From Henricia sp. BOLD:AAB3569 (lineage: Eukaryota > Echinodermata > Asteroidea > Spinulosida > Echinasteridae), in assembly GCA_037783545.1 (NCBI GenBank), contig JBBELK010000550.1:434001-498000 (forward strand): a stretch of 64,000 nt of DNA, given 5' to 3'. This document shows positions 48,601 to 56,400 of this stretch, in pieces. The notes beneath the pieces are model-generated. The model did no database searches and was not told the origin of the DNA. It worked only from the letters and a program-made list of their open reading frames with translations. Position 1 is the stretch's first letter; each line of letters starts with the position of its first letter. Position numbers and translations under genes: made by a program.

Positions 48601-49597
48601 TTGTTGCTCAAAATGGAATCTTTAAGCAAGTCTTTTTACAGGAAATTGCAATTTTTGGTAAAATTAAAATCTCTACATGTTCTACATACCTCCCTGGCCG
48701 TAATAGCCTAACAACTGACGTACACACACCTTCGTTTTTAACAATTTGACGATCAAATTCAACTTCATAAACTACAACGGCTGGCGATGCGCCATTTCGC
48801 ATACTGCAGAAATCCGTTGTGAAATTGACCCCTATTAGTGTACCCAGTGTGCGCGCGATGACGTCACGGATTTCCAAGTCCCTCAATCTGCAATTTGAGA
48901 CTCCATGCACTAAACTAAAGCCGGTATTCTTTCCGTATACATTAAACAAAGATTTGAAGGAAATTACCTCCTGGAATCAACAGATAATCTTAGTAATGTT
49001 AAGATATACTTCCCACTTGCACTTTTGTCACAAATGTTGCTTTTCTGTAGAAAAATCACATTTTCTCCTTACAAAATTGCATTCAGTTTAATAATAGTGC
49101 ACAAGATAACCATTCACACGCGCGCAGCTCCCCCTGTTGTCGCACGGACTGCTCGCGCCGCAATTTTGTGCATTTACTTTATGCAGTAATTTTATCATTT
49201 ACTTATCTCAGAAATGCAACATTTCCGACAGAAGTGCAAGTGGGAAGTATATCCATGATATCTTAAAATTACATTATCTGTTGATTCCAGGAGGTAATTT
49301 CATTCAAATCTTTGTTAAATGTAGGCCCTACGATACGAAAAAAATACAAAAAAAAGGTAAATGATCAACTTCACATTTCAATGCACTGACAATCTAAATT
49401 GTGTGTGTCAAAGTCCCCCACCCTGGGGCATGAAAAACGTGACTAAGTCCCCACATTTAATAGTACACACGGCAAACTTACACACGGTGCTTTGGGAAGC
49501 CCATGCTCATCAGAATGTCCAGGGCGCTCGCTGCAGATTTCAAGCTCGCCTGGCGAATGGTCCTACGATGGTTTATGATCCCAGCCGCACTCGCCAT
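39521..49597 (-). CDS. UBASH3: UBASH3/TULA (Sts) family protein, spliced, 12 of probably 13 coding exons
   Basis: UBASH3 proteins bind ubiquitin and SH3 ligands in the cytoplasm. In vertebrates they dampen tyrosine-kinase signalling through a C-terminal histidine phosphatase. Joining the twelve exons listed separately keeps one open frame of 1842 nt (614 codons) with compatible phases at every junction. Visible domains: UBA (about residues 20-60), 2H phosphoesterase with HVT at 111-113 and HMT at 197-199, SH3 (about 243-305), proline-containing linker (313-396), and histidine phosphatase from 397. Catalytic residues by family alignment are R403, H404, R407, R486, E514 and H586, all present. 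The usual RHG triad reads RHA. The start is firm: an in-frame TAA lies at 49607-49609 and the context is CAACATGG. The family's last roughly 50 residues are missing; exon 12 ends at a GTATTA donor and the terminal exon was not located downstream. The family and domain order are certain; the UBASH3A versus B label does not apply to an invertebrate. Confidence 0.96.
39998..40243 (-). CDS. UBASH3: UBASH3 exon 11 (LFEW catalytic Glu)
   Basis: Encodes [15 protein letters not shown] through KEHPKG; E514 in LFEW is the proposed acid/base. The acceptor is ATTTAG and the donor GTACGA. The following stretch [17 protein letters not shown] matches the family's PPSEL region. Confidence 0.96.
40500..40592 (-). 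repeat. family Y terminus fragment in UBASH3 intron 10
   Basis: CATACATATCTTCAATCACA, CAGGGGGATTATACTATTG and GGTTTACCAATCATGTGTTC match the Y terminus. It ends about 12 bases from the exon 10 splice donor. Confidence 0.65.
40604..40696 (-). CDS. UBASH3: UBASH3 exon 10 (catalytic Arg)
   Basis: Encodes [20 protein letters not shown] and [12 protein letters not shown]486 in LRCVQTA is the second catalytic arginine. The acceptor is TTTAG and the donor GTACGT, phase 1 on both sides. Confidence 0.96.
40791..40988. mobile_element. MITE family S, copy 1, in UBASH3 intron 9
   Basis: GTCCAAAGTTGTCAAGATTT and TCACCGTTCTAC are mirrored by TAGAACTGTGAAAATGTTGA and CAACTTTG. A second copy is at 60513-60739. 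Confidence 0.85.
41031..41275 (+). repeat. tandem array of truncated SINE A heads (3 units) in UBASH3 intron 9
   Basis: Units begin near 41040, 41103 and 41185 with GTATACCACTGTGCC, continue with ATAGCTCAGCTGGTAGAGCA (shortened in the first) and break off at GGTCTTGGGGG before any B box. It runs to about 35 bases from the exon 9 donor. Confidence 0.88.
41310..41432 (-). CDS. UBASH3: UBASH3 exon 9
   Basis: Encodes [19 protein letters not shown] and on to GRFQARLTG, the family's GRYIRxNLNMP segment. The acceptor is CTGCAG and the donor the weak GTTTGT. A SINE-head tandem array begins only about 35 bases inside the following intron. Confidence 0.94.
42385..42547 (-). CDS. UBASH3: UBASH3 exon 8 (catalytic RHAER)
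   Basis: Encodes [12 protein letters not shown], then [13 protein letters not shown] and [14 protein letters not shown]403 and H404 are the nucleophile motif and R407 is the third conserved basic residue. The acceptor is TTCCAG and the donor GTAAGT, phase 1 out. The usual Gly after His is Ala here. Confidence 0.96.
42799..42970 (-). CDS. UBASH3: UBASH3 exon 7 (linker)
   Basis: Encodes the linker between SH3 and phosphatase, with [16 protein letters not shown] and a charged stretch ending EEASKYAN. The acceptor is TTGTAG and the donor GTATGA, phase 0 out. The linker is the least conserved part of the family, so this exon rests mainly on frame continuity. Confidence 0.85.
43653..43864 (-). CDS. 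UBASH3: UBASH3 exon 6 (SH3 domain)
   Basis: Encodes [20 protein letters not shown], then GWYKGTS and [12 protein letters not shown], a full SH3 domain with the ALYDY-equivalent, paired acidic residues, Trp and PxNY features. The acceptor is CTCCAG and the donor GTAGAG, ending in phase 2. Confidence 0.96.
44619..44788 (-). CDS. UBASH3: UBASH3 exon 5 (second HxT motif)
   Basis: Encodes [18 protein letters not shown] and on to [12 protein letters not shown] at 197-199 is the second 2H-phosphoesterase motif. The acceptor is CAACAG, the donor GTAATG, and the outgoing phase is 0. Confidence 0.96.
44900..45085. repeat. degenerate AATCTTCGTCG short tandem repeat in UBASH3 intron 4
   Basis: About fifteen roughly 12-base units such as AATCTTCATCG and AATCTTCGTCA, closed at the right by TTTCCCTAATGTGAAC. 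The same phrases recur near 63430-63880. Confidence 0.75.
45161..45359 (-). CDS. UBASH3: UBASH3 exon 4
   Basis: Encodes [17 protein letters not shown] through EEALNKAG and includes the conserved SSNFIGLFV strand. The acceptor is AACAG. The donor is the weak GTTTGG, but phase 1 and family continuity into exon 5 ([10 protein letters not shown]) support it. Confidence 0.94.
45665..45851 (-). CDS. UBASH3: UBASH3 exon 3 (start of 2H phosphoesterase)
   Basis: Starts [20 protein letters not shown] and ends [10 protein letters not shown]. It contains the first HxT motif (H111, T113) of the 2H-phosphoesterase fold. The acceptor is ATACAG, the donor GTGAGT, and the outgoing phase is 0. Confidence 0.96.
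45871..46134. mobile_element. MITE family W, complete copy, in UBASH3 intron 2
   Basis: ATATGGGTCATTCTATTAAT is mirrored by TTTATAGAATGACCCATAT; about 30-bp inverted ends enclose 264 bp. It lies 20 bases upstream of the exon 3 acceptor. Confidence 0.92.
46385..46545 (-). mobile_element. SINE family A in UBASH3 intron 2
   Basis: On the minus strand: TTAGTTCAGCTGGTAGAGCA, GGTCTTGGGTTCAAATCCCA, AAGGCCCATATGATTTTTCT, TTTGGTTATTTCATAG. Same head-tail order as 17586-17725. Confidence 0.82.
46556..46835. mobile_element. inverted-repeat element in UBASH3 intron 2
   Basis: TAAGGTCTCCTTCCCTGTAT and CCGCCATAGCTGGGGG at the left are mirrored by ATGGCGGATATGCAGGGAAG and GAGACCTTA at the right. The interior is CG-rich. 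The outer TATAGACCAATC and GATTGGTGTATAC also mirror each other. Confidence 0.75.
46925..47035 (-). repeat. SINE A-like fragment in UBASH3 intron 2
   Basis: GGTGCCTAATCACCACAGAA, CCAAATATGGGATAAAAACT and CTCATTGGAATTTGAACCTG resemble the tail and B-box end on the minus strand, degenerate. Confidence 0.55.
47106..47159 (-). CDS. UBASH3: UBASH3 exon 2 (second half of UBA)
   Basis: Fifty-four bases encode [18 protein letters not shown], the remaining UBA helices. The acceptor is CTACAG and the donor GTACGT, with phases 2 in and 2 out. It is too short for an ORF scan and was identified by the family sequence and splice sites. Confidence 0.94.
47292..47645. mobile_element. 354-bp MITE in UBASH3 intron 1
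   Basis: GGCCAAACAAAATAAATGGT and GTTTACGGTAAC are mirrored by GTTACCGTAAACACACCATT and TATTTTGTTTGGCC. Confidence 0.85.
48930..49330. mobile_element. inverted-repeat element in UBASH3 intron 1
   Basis: The left arm AACAAAGATTTGAAGGAAAT, TACCTCCTGGAATCAACAGA and TATACTTCCCACTTGCACTT is mirrored by AAGTGCAAGTGGGAAGTATA, TCTGTTGATTCCAGGAGGTA and TCAAATCTTTGTT. The loop is CG-rich. Confidence 0.85.
49482..49597 (-). CDS. UBASH3: UBASH3 exon 1 (start codon, first half of UBA)
   Basis: Begins [13 protein letters not shown] and runs into [15 protein letters not shown], the first helix and MGF loop of a UBA domain. It ends in phase 2 at a perfect GTAAGT donor (49481-49476). Confidence 0.95.
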
Positions 49598-50261
49598 GTT
49601 GCAGATTTAATGTTCTCGAGAATGTTACCTGAACACAGAAGTCGACGCGGCTAACAAAGACAAAAACTGAAGTTTGGTTGCAATGAAAATAGGTCCTACA
49701 TTTCTCCCATGATCTGATGATAAACAACGTTGGATTCATTCGAAGCTCTAATTTTCAGAACACGGAAGTATCTCAGCAGAAGGTAGGGCGCCCTCACAGC
49801 TCCGGTGGTTGACAACAAACCGAAGGCCATGTTCGGACGGTGACCGAACGATTACACGATTGTCAATTTTTCTTAATTTTTACGCTTATTTGGTGCTCGT
49901 AAAAAGGGGTTTTGTGACTGTCGATGTTTTTCAGTAAAATGCCTTGCTGCTTGCAGAACTTAATTGGTGCCGCTTTAGAAACCAACCGTTCGGGCGGAAA
50001 AAATCCGTTCTTGTTGTTCGTAGCCGAACAGGAACAAAACAACAGCACGAAATTGGGGTAGATTACCATAGACGAACACGGCGCAGGCTTCTCCTCGCAC
50101 GTTGTGACATTGTATAAACCATACTTTACTAACCTGTAACGTATTCTTCTAATAACAGCTTTCCGATGAGAAAATGATAGGTCTACTGTTACTGTAGTGT
50201 GGACAAATGTTGGCGAATGTCATGGGGGGAATTTTTTTTTAGACCAAGTCGATTATTGTTG
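49598..50261. other. UBASH3 upstream region, no distinct promoter motif recognised
   Basis: The 5' flank of UBASH3. An in-frame stop lies at 49607-49609. I could not fix a TATA box or initiator. Mildly CpG-rich up to about 50110. Confidence 0.35.
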
Positions 50262-51262
50262 TCCCCTAACGTGGCGCACTTTAATATCCACTTTCTCTTG
50301 GCGCAATAAACAATCTGTTGCACTTGACATTAAGAGGGAATAAAGTACCTTCAAAAAGTTCAAATGCTAAAATAAGAAGAGGAATCGATCATTTACTGGA
50401 AATTCACCAGAATATATTAAAATGTGAATGTAGCGCCGTCCGCTTCTGGTTGTCATGACACCACACACGGGAGCCTGTAATAAACATTTTACGTGGCGCA
50501 TAAAATTACACTGCAAACAATCTGGTGTTAAATGTAACACCCTTGGATTCTTTCCCGGTATCTATATAAGACAACACCCGTGGTGTAAATTAATACACCA
50601 TGAGCCGGTGTTATTTTGTAATACAATTGGTGTTAATTCTGAAGACACTTATCCACAAAAATTAAGACGGTTCACTGTGAAACGTCTTGTAGACGACCAC
50701 ATTAATTTACTGCTTCTCACTTCAATTAAGTATTTTCCCCCAATTTATTCGCACTGATCTGTTCGTGGTGGAACTGTAGTGAAACTGGTATAATGCCTCT
50801 ATCCCGATCATGATTTGAGAAGACAGGCGAACGCCTTTTTTTTTCTTTGTTTCTTCACGACATTCCCCTGAGCTGAGGAGTAACGATGATCTCATAAGGA
50901 AAACCACTGTAGATAGTCTAGCCATAAGTACAACGTTGTGATTACGGTTTGTATGGAAAAATTATCAGAAACCCCTGTAGCCAATTAAATAGCTGGATTT
51001 TTGCGCATGCTCTCTAAGCACTATTTGTTTAACACCAGACAAATTTACACCAAGGTATTCAATAATATTTGAATATTTTGGTGTTACTTTAGCACCAAGA
51101 GAATCACGTCTAGTTTTACACCAGGTTGGTGTCAGAAATTTAACACCAGGGTAAGCATACTGGCGTTGTGTACTGTGTGTGCGTGCAAATGGTCGTCATA
51201 GGCCACTATAGCATAGTTCTCAACATTTCAGCCAATCAGCGTCAAGTGCGCCACGTTAGGGA
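50262..51262. mobile_element. 1.0-kb element with CCCTAACGTGGCGCACTT ends
   Basis: CCCTAACGTGGCGCACTT at the left is mirrored by AAGTGCGCCACGTTAGGG at the right. Nested inside, GGTGTTAAATGTAACACC-type words (50522-50640 and 51030-51160) form a second inverted set. No transposase ORF. A lone CGAAGTGCGCCACGTTTGG at 51547 is a related end. Confidence 0.75.
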
Positions 51263-51356
51263 ACACTCAGACGATTTTTCGTGAGTAAACTTTTGCTGCA
51301 TCGATCGAACCTTTCCCATTATTTTTGTCATTTTTACTTGTGCATATATTTCTGCA

Positions 51357-51501
51357 TTAAAGGCACAGCTCGTCAGCAATGCGCTCGCGCCAAATTCGTG
51401 CCACAAAATACGCAGCTATATAGCAAAGGCATGGAGCTGCGTATTTCGTGGCACGAATTTGGCGCGCGCGCATTGCTGACGAGCCTAGGCCTGTGCCTTT
51501 A
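51357..51501. mobile_element. fold-back MITE family Q, copy 2
   Basis: TTAAAGGCACAGCTCGTCAG, CAATGCGCTCGCGCCAAATT and mirror. Same family as 15964-16102. Confidence 0.92.
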
Positions 51502-52819
51502 TGCTGATGGTTTTGCTGCAGTATAAATGGATTTCCAGTGGGCTGTCGAAGTGCGCCACGTTTGGTGACATCACTACATGTATATGGTTAGTGCATTGCG
51601 TTAAATTTAATAAAAGTACAGCAGCCGATTTCACGAAAAAAGTGCGTAGCTTGCGCAACGTTTGAAAATGGCATAACGGCGGCGCCTTTCCTTTGGTCCG
51701 TTTTCATCCGTTTTGCATGCGTTGCGTTTGCGCTGGGCTCGTCCACCTAGTGTATCGGTCTAGATGAAGCAATTCAGACGCAAACGCAACGCACGCGACG
51801 GATACATAGCTTGCATGTAATATATTATCCCAGGAATGTTGCGCAACTTACGCAATAAAAAAATGCGCAAGTGGGCTTACGCGCGCAGTGCGTAAAGGTT
51901 TCTTGAAATTGGCTGCAGAATATCAAAGTCAAATCTAAGTTTCCCCTGACAAAATTTTAAACTGGCACAGAATGTTAAGAGGCTATGATAAAATGGTATT
52001 TATTATGGAATCTATATTATACAACTGTACTCAATTCAGTTATTCATGTACATGTATTTACAGTGTAGAAGTTTGAGGGTTTAAAATCTAAGTTTTGGGT
52101 TTTTATGCTAAAAATTTGCATATATAAGCAAAGTTGTGATGTCACATAGGCACGCACAGGATGCCTCGCAAGCAGGAAAAACTGCTCAAAAAAAGTTCAG
52201 AAACTCAGGTTTGACTGAAGATTTCCTTGAATTTACATATATGTAGTATCATAATAGAAAGCCCTGTTATTTCTCTTCACAATAATGTGTCATTTTGTTA
52301 CGATAAGGAATTGGGAGATGTTCAGTTCAGGAACATTTATTTCAATGTTTTCATTTATCACAATAAATACAAACAATACATATTGCATAATATTGATGTG
52401 TTGAACCAAAATAATGTGTACAAAGCAGTAGCAATAGTGTAATTTGAGCATGTGCAGCATGAGGGTGGGTGTAAAATGAAATGTTGCAAAATGCATTCCT
52501 AATTTTCAATTGCGTCTATTGACTCTTGCTGTAAGGAGTTGTTCGGATGATTGGTGTGTCTTGAATGATTCTCTGCTTACTAACCAATATTTAAAGGTTA
52601 TAAGAAACAAATTAAGAGGGGAAGTTTAGAAATGGCACATGGTCTGTCGCAATAAATTGCCTCCGGGATTAACTCTGTTGCAAATGTGGTTGAGTTTCAA
52701 ACAGAGTGAAATAATGTTATTTTGCAACATTTCATTTTACATCCATCACCCTCATATTAAGCTGTGCTGCACACCCCCCGGTTGCTTAATCACAACGAAT
52801 AACACATTGTAAAGAGGAA
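51502..52819. other. intergenic, repeat-like but unresolved
   Basis: An inverted pair TTGCATGCGTTGCGTTTGCG and GCAAACGCAACGCACGCGA lies at about 51711-51800, and AAATGAAATGTTGCAAAATG at 52475 is mirrored near 52718. No exon. Confidence 0.5.
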
Positions 52820-53004
52820 TACAGTGAAACCTGCTATTAAGGCCACCTTGATAAACAGGCCACCTGCATATAGTGGCCACCCACCTTTGGTCCCAAATGC
52901 CATGTGTATAATGCTTAAGAAACCTCTATAAAGAGGCCACCTCTTTATAGTGGCTAGTTTTTTACGGTCCCGAGGGTGGCCACTATAGACAAGTTTCACT
53001 GTAC
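52820..53004. mobile_element. element T, copy 2
   Basis: ACAGTGAAACCTGCTATTAA is mirrored by GACAAGTTTCACTGTA, with internal CTCTATAAAGAGGCCACCTC. It sits about 365 bp beyond the small gene's stop codon. Confidence 0.85.
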
Positions 53005-53368
53005 CAGGGATTTCCAATGATACCAAGGAACATGGTTCAGTAGCAAGAAAGAAATGTCCCGTAATTAACTAGAAATGTTTAAAATTAACAAAAGAGACCA
53101 AATGTTGGGCTATACGCTTTACCAGCCGTACGGCGATGTATTATCTATCATGTGTTTGTAAATAAAGGCAACGTTCGATATGGGTCGCCACCCACCTATG
53201 TATCTCGATGTTTAAGTGAAACATACATTTATACTCGTAAGCTTCATGCAAATCAGCCTACGGGCTGCTAAATGGAGTTCATTAAACCCATTAAAAAAAA
53301 GAAATATAGTTGGGCTTGGCCAATATGCATGAACGGAATAACCTGAAGTGGACAGACCAGCGATTATT

Positions 53369-53462
53369 TTACGTTTTCCTTTCCGTGTTAATTTGCTGCT
53401 CAAATTTGTCCAAATCTGCCATTGCTTGTGATGCTTCTAGTGGAGTGGTCTCCTCAAAGTCA
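53369..53462 (-). CDS. small gene exon F (terminal, TAA)
   Basis: Encodes DFEETTPLEASQAMADLDKF and EQQINTERKT, then TAA. The acceptor is ATACAG. I saw no clear polyadenylation signal close downstream. Confidence 0.82.
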
Positions 53463-56400
53463 CTGTATGAACATAAATGAACGCAACATTTTGTGTGTTG
53501 CCTAATCATCACAGATATAAAATACATGTAAATATATACGAGATATGAGAAACAAATCAAGAAACACACAAACAAAATGTTGGGTTCTAACATTCGAGAG
53601 TATACCACTGGGCCACATAGCTCAGCTGGTAGGGCATCTGCTTGGTGTCAGTGGTCTTGGGGGAAACTTGAGGGAATATACCACTGTGCCTCATAGTTCA
53701 GCTGGTAGAGCATCTGCTTGGTGTCAGTGGTCTTGGGAGGGAGGGGGGACCTCAGAGAGAATACCACTGTGCCTCATAGCTCAGCTGGTAGAGCATCTGC
53801 CTAGTGTGTCAGAGGTCTTGGGGGAAATCAGAGGGAGTATACCACTGTGCCTCATAGCTCAGCAGGCACAGCATCTGCCTAGTGTGTCAGAGATATTGGG
53901 GGAAATCAGAGGGAGTATACCACTGTGCCTCATAGCTCAGCTGGCACAGCATCTGCTTGGTGTGTCAGTGGTCTTGGGGGCGGGGGCCTGAGGGAGTATA
54001 CCACTGTGCCTTATAGCTCAGCTGGTAGAGCATCTGCCTAGTGTGTCAGAGGTCTTGGGGGGAACCTGAGGGAATATACCACTGTGCCTCATAGTTCAGC
54101 TGGTAGAGCATCTGCCTAGTGTGTCAGAGGTCTTGGGGGGGGGGGGGGGAAACCTGAGGGAATATACCACTGTGCCACATAGCTCAGCTGGTAGAGCATT
54201 TGCTGGTAGAGCATTTTTGGGTTCGAATCCCAATATAAAGGCAAGCTGTTACTCAGATTAGACTCGAGTCAAGTCATTGACTCCAGTTATTACAACCTCA
54301 GTTGATGCAGCTAATTAGCCTTGTGTGTGATTCACTTAGAAGCCAAATGACCAGACAACATTTTTGTTGCTATGTAATGTGACTGGGTACACATTACTGT
54401 AGGAAAATGGCATTAATTGACTGTTTGTTGTTAGGCGTTGGCTGCATAGCAACAACAGCATAGTATGCGGACATTCTAAACTGCATTCTAAGAATACATG
54501 CGAAAGATGAAATGGGCCGGGGGAATTCACATTCTGAAATTTGAAGAGGGATTTTCTGACAACTTACTCTTCTTCATCGGAAAGCGATGGTACTTGAGGC
54601 CTGTGAGATATTGCCTCTTTCTGCAAAAGTGTTAGAACAAACATTTAGTTTATCATTAAAGTTAAACACTCCTTATTCAAATTTAAGTTAAAAATTATGT
54701 AAGTTATGTAAGACGAAAATTTTGTAAGTTAGGCTTAAATCTGTGAACATTTCTGATTTTCGAGATTACCAATGATGTATACTGCCTTTACTGAGGTTAT
54801 AAGCAACAAATTTTCGAGATACCAATCATGTATACTGCCTTTAAGTCAAGTAAATAAAAACCGAGTAAAGTCCCAAGTCCAAGTTATTACAATACCAAAA
54901 ACTGATACTTTACTAGGGTGATCATTTGTTTTTACATAAATCTTACCTCTTTTCTCTTCTGTTTTCGCTTCTGGAGAATATGTAGTGTTTCCTGCCTTGC
55001 AATGGCCTGTATTAAAATGGGGAAAACAAAGTTTAAAATAACATTACGCTTGGATATCCATGAACTTTTTGTCCTTTAAATTAATTTCTTTAAGATGTCC
55101 ATCATGAAATAAAATTGATAAAGTTTCTAGAAATGTAAACAAAATAAAATTTGCAACTATATTTGACCCGAAACTGGCCCTACCCCAAAGTTGTCGGGTC
55201 ATGTGCCGAACTAAAAGGGTTGTGTGAAAAATTTGGCCATCAAAAACTTGAATTGAATAATTTAAAATGATCAATACTTATTTTAGGCCTATAGGAAGGG
55301 GACCCCCCACCCCCCCCCCCCCCCCAAAAAAAAATAAAGCAAAAATATAACATGGTATCCTCACATGCATTGTCTAACTATTTATGAATTATTTTAAATC
55401 ATTTTTATAAATAGTGCAGACATTTCTTTTAAAGAAATGGCAACTTGGAATAACCATTCCTAGAAATGCATCAAAATGAATCCCGTTTTGAATGTAAAGA
55501 CCCATTACATGTACATGTATACCTGTTTGGTGAGTTTCATGCTTTGTGCATATACCACTTTAGCATGTGCTCTCTCCAGAAAATCTGAAAGTTCTAGACA
55601 ATAAAATCATAAAAAGAACATGTTTGACAAGGCACCTCAAAATGTTAGGACACCATTATACATGTACATGATTTTCAAATACCACACATTTAAAGATAGT
55701 ACACATGATGAATGACTGGTCAACTGTTACAAATAGTTTTATCCCCCTGTGATTGAAGATATGTATGATTAAAACCAACCTGAGCAAAAACAAGCTCCAT
55801 ATTTCGTCTAACTTTTGTGAAAATAGTCAAAAAGGGTTTGTAGTCATTTCGCCCAAAAATCACTTCGCCCTGAACCATTTCGCACTCGGGCGAAGTGGTT
55901 TGGGGGCGAAATGGCACTTGGGCAAAATGGTTTTGGGGCGAATTGAATTTTCGTCTCATGAGACGAAAAATAATTGTTTTACTCATTTCTCAAAAACTAT
56001 AGCACTTCAGACAAACCATTCTAGGGAAAATTGTCTACGGTCATCATGTTTATATTGTATAAGTTAGGCGTAAATCTGTGAACATTTCTGATTTTTGAGA
56101 TACCAATCATGTATACCGGGTACTGCCTTTAAACCGGCATTTGGCGACAAAAGAATGACAGATACATGTAACAAAACAGACAAATTCCATACGTATTCAT
56201 TTAGATTTGTAAAACAAATTTGTCATATGGGTCATTCTATAAATTTGGGGTCCAACGTGTGACATTTTTCTGTCCCCGTTACACCATACAACTATCATTA
56301 AAAATGCCTTCAAACCATATTTTTATGAATTGTATTTTATGTAATCACTCTTTGAGATAGAAGGCATTTAATAAATGTGTCCTGAATTTACAAAATACAA

